From Synaphobranchus kaupii (lineage: Eukaryota; Chordata; Actinopteri; Anguilliformes; Synaphobranchidae): a stretch of DNA of 64,000 nt. The DNA lies in assembly GCA_029718625.1 (NCBI GenBank), contig CM056377.1, forward strand, positions 95,596,998 through 95,660,997, in the 5' to 3' direction. Under the pieces are notes generated by a model, which saw nothing but the letters and a program-made list of their open reading frames with translations, was not told where the DNA came from and made no database searches. Positions 1-64,000 of the stretch are shown here, in pieces. The first letter of the stretch is position 1. Each line of letters begins with the position of its first letter. A program made the translations under genes and the position numbers.

Positions 1-87
1 CTTTTAAACCTTTTTAAAGTCAGGATTAATAGTGAAGTGAAGAAAGGGGCTTTTTAAAAACAAATATTTCTCTTTCTGAGAAATTAC

Positions 88-62563
<62,476 letters not shown>

Positions 62564-64000
62564 CTGGAACACAACACACATAGAGGTTATGCCTGGCAGG
62601 GCACCAAAGACAGAACGTCGCAAATGTTTTGTCACATCTGCTGAAAAAAGTGCAATTCAGGATGAGACAGGATATCACACATCGACCATATTATATGACA
62701 GACTGTGTGTAATTGACAGGGCATCATATACAGGGTTACGGGCACAGGCATGATGGAGAAGCTATCACAAACAGGGCTAGGCATAGAAAATATCGTAGAA
62801 AAGGTCTCACAGACTGCACATCCCAGGAACCAGACCCAGGATTTACCTCTGGCAGTAAGCAACACGGAATCAATACATCAGCTTAGCTTAGCTTTTTACT
62901 GCTGGAGATGTAATCTTCTGCTTTTCAGAATATCGTAAATCTTCTCTCCACTAAGGGCCAACTGTATGAAAAGGGAAAGGGCTCCGGCTGGGGAGGGAGC
63001 TGTGCTTTTTAAGACGGGCCCCTGCAAAGTTCAAGGAATGTCACCCTGGCTGAGAGTCTACTCAGAGTGACATTGGCTTGGTGACAGAGGCAGAGAATAC
63101 ATAGCACCAGCGATGGGGGTGAATGATCAAGCCCAAGGGGTCTCCATCACCAGTGAGTTATGGCAATGTTTTATTTCCACAAGCTGTAGATCCCTCCAAG
63201 GTCAGCGGCATTATGAGGCTTTGGCATCCTCAGTTACGTTTCTGTAAACTTTAAGGGATAGAAAATCAAACAGTTTCTGCAGATTGTTTGTTTAAACACT
63301 ATTGGGGATGATAGTGTGTCAAGTTTTGTTACCACAGAATCCTAAATATTTGCCGGAATTTTAAGAGTGCATCCCAAAAGATTAAATAAACCAAGAAGTA
63401 GAGCATAATTTTATACATTTTGTTCAAATGAAAACAAGCCACTTTACAATTCAATATTATTCTCAGAAAACCATTGGGCTCACCACCTTTTACTGGTTTC
63501 ATATTAGTCTTCAGTTATTAGTATTATATATCAGTCTACTCTATTTGTTCTGTCCATATTACAAAAGACATGTAGCCAGACATTATTTTTCAGTGGCATC
63601 CTTAGGAATAATCAGCTTATTATAATTGTATTTTAATACAATCAAAATCAGTCAATGCATGGTTAATGTTCTTAACTCTATATGAAAAAGTATGGAATTG
63701 ATCAAGGTATAGATAATTCAGATTCTGTTTATTCATCTACTTATTGAAAAAACAAAAAGTCCATCATCATTGGCCTGAGTTTGATGTTCTGCGTACACTT
63801 ACAGGGTAAATGAGGCACGTGGGCGTCTTTAGAACTTAACTTTCTGTATTCCCTTTACTTTTGCCTTGACTCACTCGCTTAATTGATCAACTGTAGTACT
63901 GATAATTCACATTCTTTTTAGCTATCTACTTATTACTTACAAAAGACTTTCCCTGGGGTTCATTAAAAATAATACTTTCATAAAAACAGAGTCACTTTCA
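62564..64000. other. Intron upstream of Ig1 (window edge)
   Basis: No further hemicentin exon was found up to 64,000, so the next upstream exon lies outside. The first 430 bases share phrases with 61.8-62.2 kb. Confidence 0.5.

Overview
The window is vertebrate genomic DNA, most likely from a ray-finned fish. It has short exons with GT-AG splice sites, many CA/TG and GA microsatellites, long minisatellites, tRNA-derived SINEs, a fragment of an L2-clade LINE with a UnaL2-type 3' tail, and several fish-style MITEs (Tc1-like, Harbinger-like and palindromic). There are no bacterial features.

One gene explains essentially all the coding potential: hemicentin-1 (hmcn1), on the minus strand, entering at about 62.56 kb and leaving at position 88. 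Both ends of the gene lie outside the window. I could place 88 exons with splice sites and phases. In transcript order they encode 43 consecutive C2/I-type immunoglobulin domains (62.56 to 6.64 kb), six thrombospondin type-1 repeats (6.55 to 1.96 kb), the four-exon nidogen-like G2F beta-barrel (1.63 to 0.24 kb) and the linker that starts the calcium-binding EGF region (150 to 88). The von Willebrand A domain and probably the first Ig domain lie beyond 64 kb; most EGF modules and the C-terminus lie before position 1. Domain order and characteristic motifs match vertebrate hemicentin-1 along the whole length. The six TSP1 repeats argue against hemicentin-2.

Interdomain introns are almost all phase 1, so each Ig or TSP unit is a symmetric cassette. 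Most Ig domains are split by an internal intron of variable phase, and eight are single-exon. The reading frame is intact except at TSP1-6 (one extra base in a G run) and in 14.7-16.9 kb. There Ig30, Ig31 and Ig32 carry five apparent single-base insertions in homopolymers, and the second-cysteine exon of Ig29 is absent. This looks more like local consensus error or a mis-assembly than a dead gene, but needs reads or RNA to settle.

The introns carry five minisatellites (unit 34, 48, 40, 33 and 29 bp), a 194-bp tandem duplication, two SINEs with clear target-site duplications, one degenerate SINE, an L2 fragment and several TIR elements. Points of most interest are a 48-bp minisatellite that has grown out of an exon end and duplicated a splice donor in frame, TG repeats sitting at several 3' splice sites, a probable GC-AG intron, and a phase-compatible candidate alternative terminal exon at 59.4-59.5 kb. 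I found no evidence for a wholly new gene system.
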